The notes beneath the pieces were generated by a model. That model was given only the letters and a program-made list of their open reading frames with translations, had not been told where the DNA came from and did not search any database. Of a DNA stretch of 64,000 nt, positions 62,844-64,000 are shown piece after piece; the first letter of the stretch is position 1; each line of letters starts with the position of its first letter. The position numbers and the translations under genes are program-made. Origin of the DNA: an uncultured Microbacterium sp. (lineage in GTDB: Bacteria > Actinomycetota > Actinomycetes > Actinomycetales > Microbacteriaceae); the NCBI RefSeq assembly GCF_947488465.1, contig NZ_CANKZA010000002.1:186001-250000 (forward strand), given 5' to 3'.

Positions 62844-63791
62844 TCAGGCCCGCAGCGCTTCGATCGTCCGCAGCACATCGAGCGTGCGCTGCTGATCGGG
62901 AGCCGCATCGGCGTCGCCCCGAACGAGCTCGGCGAACCGGCCGACCTCGTAGGCCATGTTGTTGTCGGCGCCGTCGATGCGGCGCTCCTCGGTCGTTCCA
63001 TCGAGGCGGGTCAGCACCACGTGCCGCGGCTGGGTGATCTCGTCGATCGTGAGCGTTCCCGTTTCGCCTTGAATCTCGTTCGGGCGCGACGAGAAACCGA
63101 TTTTCGAGAACGCGAGTTGCGCGACCATACCGGGATACGTGAGCGTCGCCGCGCCCGCGCCGTCGGCCCCGGTCGCGATCTCGACCAGGCTGCCCGCGAC
63201 GGATGACGGTGTGCCGAACAGGTCGATGAGAGCCGACAGCGGATAGACCCCGAGGTCGAACGCGGCACCCCCGGCGAGCGCCGGGTCGAAGATGTTGGGC
63301 GTCTCACCGGCGAGCACGAGGTCGTATCGGGCCGAGCGCTGGCACTGTGCGAACGCCACCAGGCGGACCGTGCCCACCTCGGGCAGCAACTCGCGGACGG
63401 CGGCCATTCCGGGGTCGTAGACGTTGCGCATGCCTTCGAAGACGATCACTCCGCGGGCGGATGCGGCATCCACCAACGCCGCGAACTCGGCCGACGTCGG
63501 CGTCGCGGGCTTCTCGAGGAAGACGTGCACGCCGGCGTCGATCGCCCGCTCCGCCTGCGCGCCGTGCGCGCCGTTCGGTGAGCCGACGTACACGGCGTCG
63601 ATGCGGCCAGAAGCCAGCAACTCATCGAGGTCATCGGAGACCTCCGCGATGCCGGTCTTGTCGGCGAATGCACGCCCGCGGGCGAGGTCACGGGAGAAGA
63701 CCACGTCGACACGGATGCCGTCGTTCTGCCGGACGGCGTCGATGAAGCGCTCGGTGATGGTGCTGGTTCCGATGGTGGCGAGTCTGATCAC
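62844..63791 (-). CDS. Gfo/Idh/MocA-family oxidoreductase
   Basis: A 315-residue NAD(P)-dependent dehydrogenase. Rossmann start IRLATIGTSTITERFIDAV, the EKP motif in VHVFLEKPATPTS, and the C-terminal substrate domain (FDPALAGGAAFDLGVYPLSAL in parts). The GTG at 63791 is 6 nt after TATCGT (leaderless); a longer reading to 63947 is shadow sequence. It stands alone, divergent from the next gene. Confidence 0.9.
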   Translation of the reverse strand: MIRLATIGTSTITERFIDAVRQNDGIRVDVVFSRDLARGRAFADKTGIAEVSDDLDELLASGRIDAVYVGSPNGAHGAQAERAIDAGVHVFLEKPATPTSAEFAALVDAASARGVIVFEGMRNVYDPGMAAVRELLPEVGTVRLVAFAQCQRSARYDLVLAGETPNIFDPALAGGAAFDLGVYPLSALIDLFGTPSSVAGSLVEIATGADGAGAATLTYPGMVAQLAFSKIGFSSRPNEIQGETGTLTIDEITQPRHVVLTRLDGTTEERRIDGADNNMAYEVGRFAELVRGDADAAPDQQRTLDVLRTIEALRA

Positions 63792-63863
63792 GCTGTAACG
63801 ATAGGGCACCGCGACGAGCGAGGGACGGGAATGCGCGCGCGCACGCGGTGGTTGGATTTCGAC

Positions 63864-64000
63864 ATGGCTGAGCAGATGAAGGCACTCGTGTACCGCGACT
63901 TCGGCGGAAACGACCGATTCGAGATCGCGCAGATCGATCGTCCCCACAACGGCCCCGACACGCTGGTCGTGCGGGTCATCGCCGCGGGGATCAATCCGGT
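63864..64000 (+). CDS. Quinone oxidoreductase/zinc-type MDR dehydrogenase, N-terminal part
   Basis: Translated by hand from the ATG at 63864: MAEQMKALVYRDFGGNDRF, then a GPDTLVVRVIAAGINP block to the window edge (45 codons, no stop). This is the usual start of NADPH:quinone reductase-type MDR proteins (KALVYxxFG, VxAxGINP). An internal ATG at residue 5 is an alternative start. The rest lies outside the window. Confidence 0.8.
   Translation, partial: MAEQMKALVYRDFGGNDRFEIAQIDRPHNGPDTLVVRVIAAGINP

Overview
The window is high-GC actinobacterial chromosome. Gene order, the many leaderless start codons, the frequent GGATGCC/GGCATCC word and the gene families (DUF427, LON-domain protein, HU without a basic tail, Cys-free S14/L33) point to a Microbacterium-like member of the Microbacteriaceae. 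No rRNA, tRNA, CRISPR array or insertion sequence was seen.

Region 1 (1-16111, all on the minus strand) is a compact metal, thiol-redox and cytochrome-c module. In transcription order it holds a DUF305 lipoprotein, a hairpin terminator, a CmtR-type sensor, an SPC-type P1B metal ATPase (broken by one frameshift), a small membrane protein, a DsbA-like thioredoxin, a flavin oxidoreductase, a CDF exporter, CopC, LspA, a DUF6804-like protein, lipoprotein TlpA/ResA, CcdA, ResB, a zinc-ribbon protein, CtaG, Lnt, a frameshifted 64-residue ORF, CcsB and CopD (cut by the window edge). Most neighbours overlap as ATGA or TGATG, so this looks like one translationally coupled operon that carries its own lipoprotein-maturation enzymes. 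The genus word GGATGCC is much rarer here than further right, which suggests horizontal acquisition.

Region 2 (16450-33667) holds a membrane-anchored alpha/beta hydrolase, a lipase remnant that may mark the island edge, housekeeping hypotheticals, a zinc alcohol dehydrogenase, a sugar-catabolic pair and a GH42 beta-galactosidase. Each of the two sugar loci faces a divergent TetR regulator. It also holds an EamA exporter, an apparently catalytically dead serine hydrolase, an iron-controlled heme oxygenase with a DUF2470 partner, and a PIF1-like helicase.

Region 3 (33693-45537) has a CopD-CtaG fusion, HU, the rpmB-rpmG-rpsN ribosomal operon, a 3-methyladenine DNA glycosylase, and a zinc block: znuABC with a Zur box, zur, an UPF0718 permease and a TIGR03943 protein.

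Region 4 (45550-52832) is a decaying lipid-catabolism cluster. An intact TetR regulator, GMC oxidoreductase, thiolase and FadB are interleaved with truncated or fused remnants of a flavin monooxygenase, an alpha/beta hydrolase, an acyl-CoA dehydrogenase, a CaiB-type CoA transferase and an acetoacetate-decarboxylase-like gene.

Region 5 (52845-64000) holds a 2-oxo acid dehydrogenase E1alpha/E1beta/E2 set, a HisC-type aminotransferase, a holin-family membrane protein, a WXG100-like/hydrolase pair, a low-molecular-weight phosphatase, purB, two small membrane proteins, a Gfo/Idh/MocA oxidoreductase and the start of a quinone oxidoreductase.

Two recurring signals cut across the regions. Five intergenic elements share a four-word layout: two direct words 18-19 bp apart, then two inverted words 18-19 bp apart. 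In at least 15 genes a TANNNT hexamer sits exactly 6-7 nt before the start codon, the layout expected for leaderless mRNAs.
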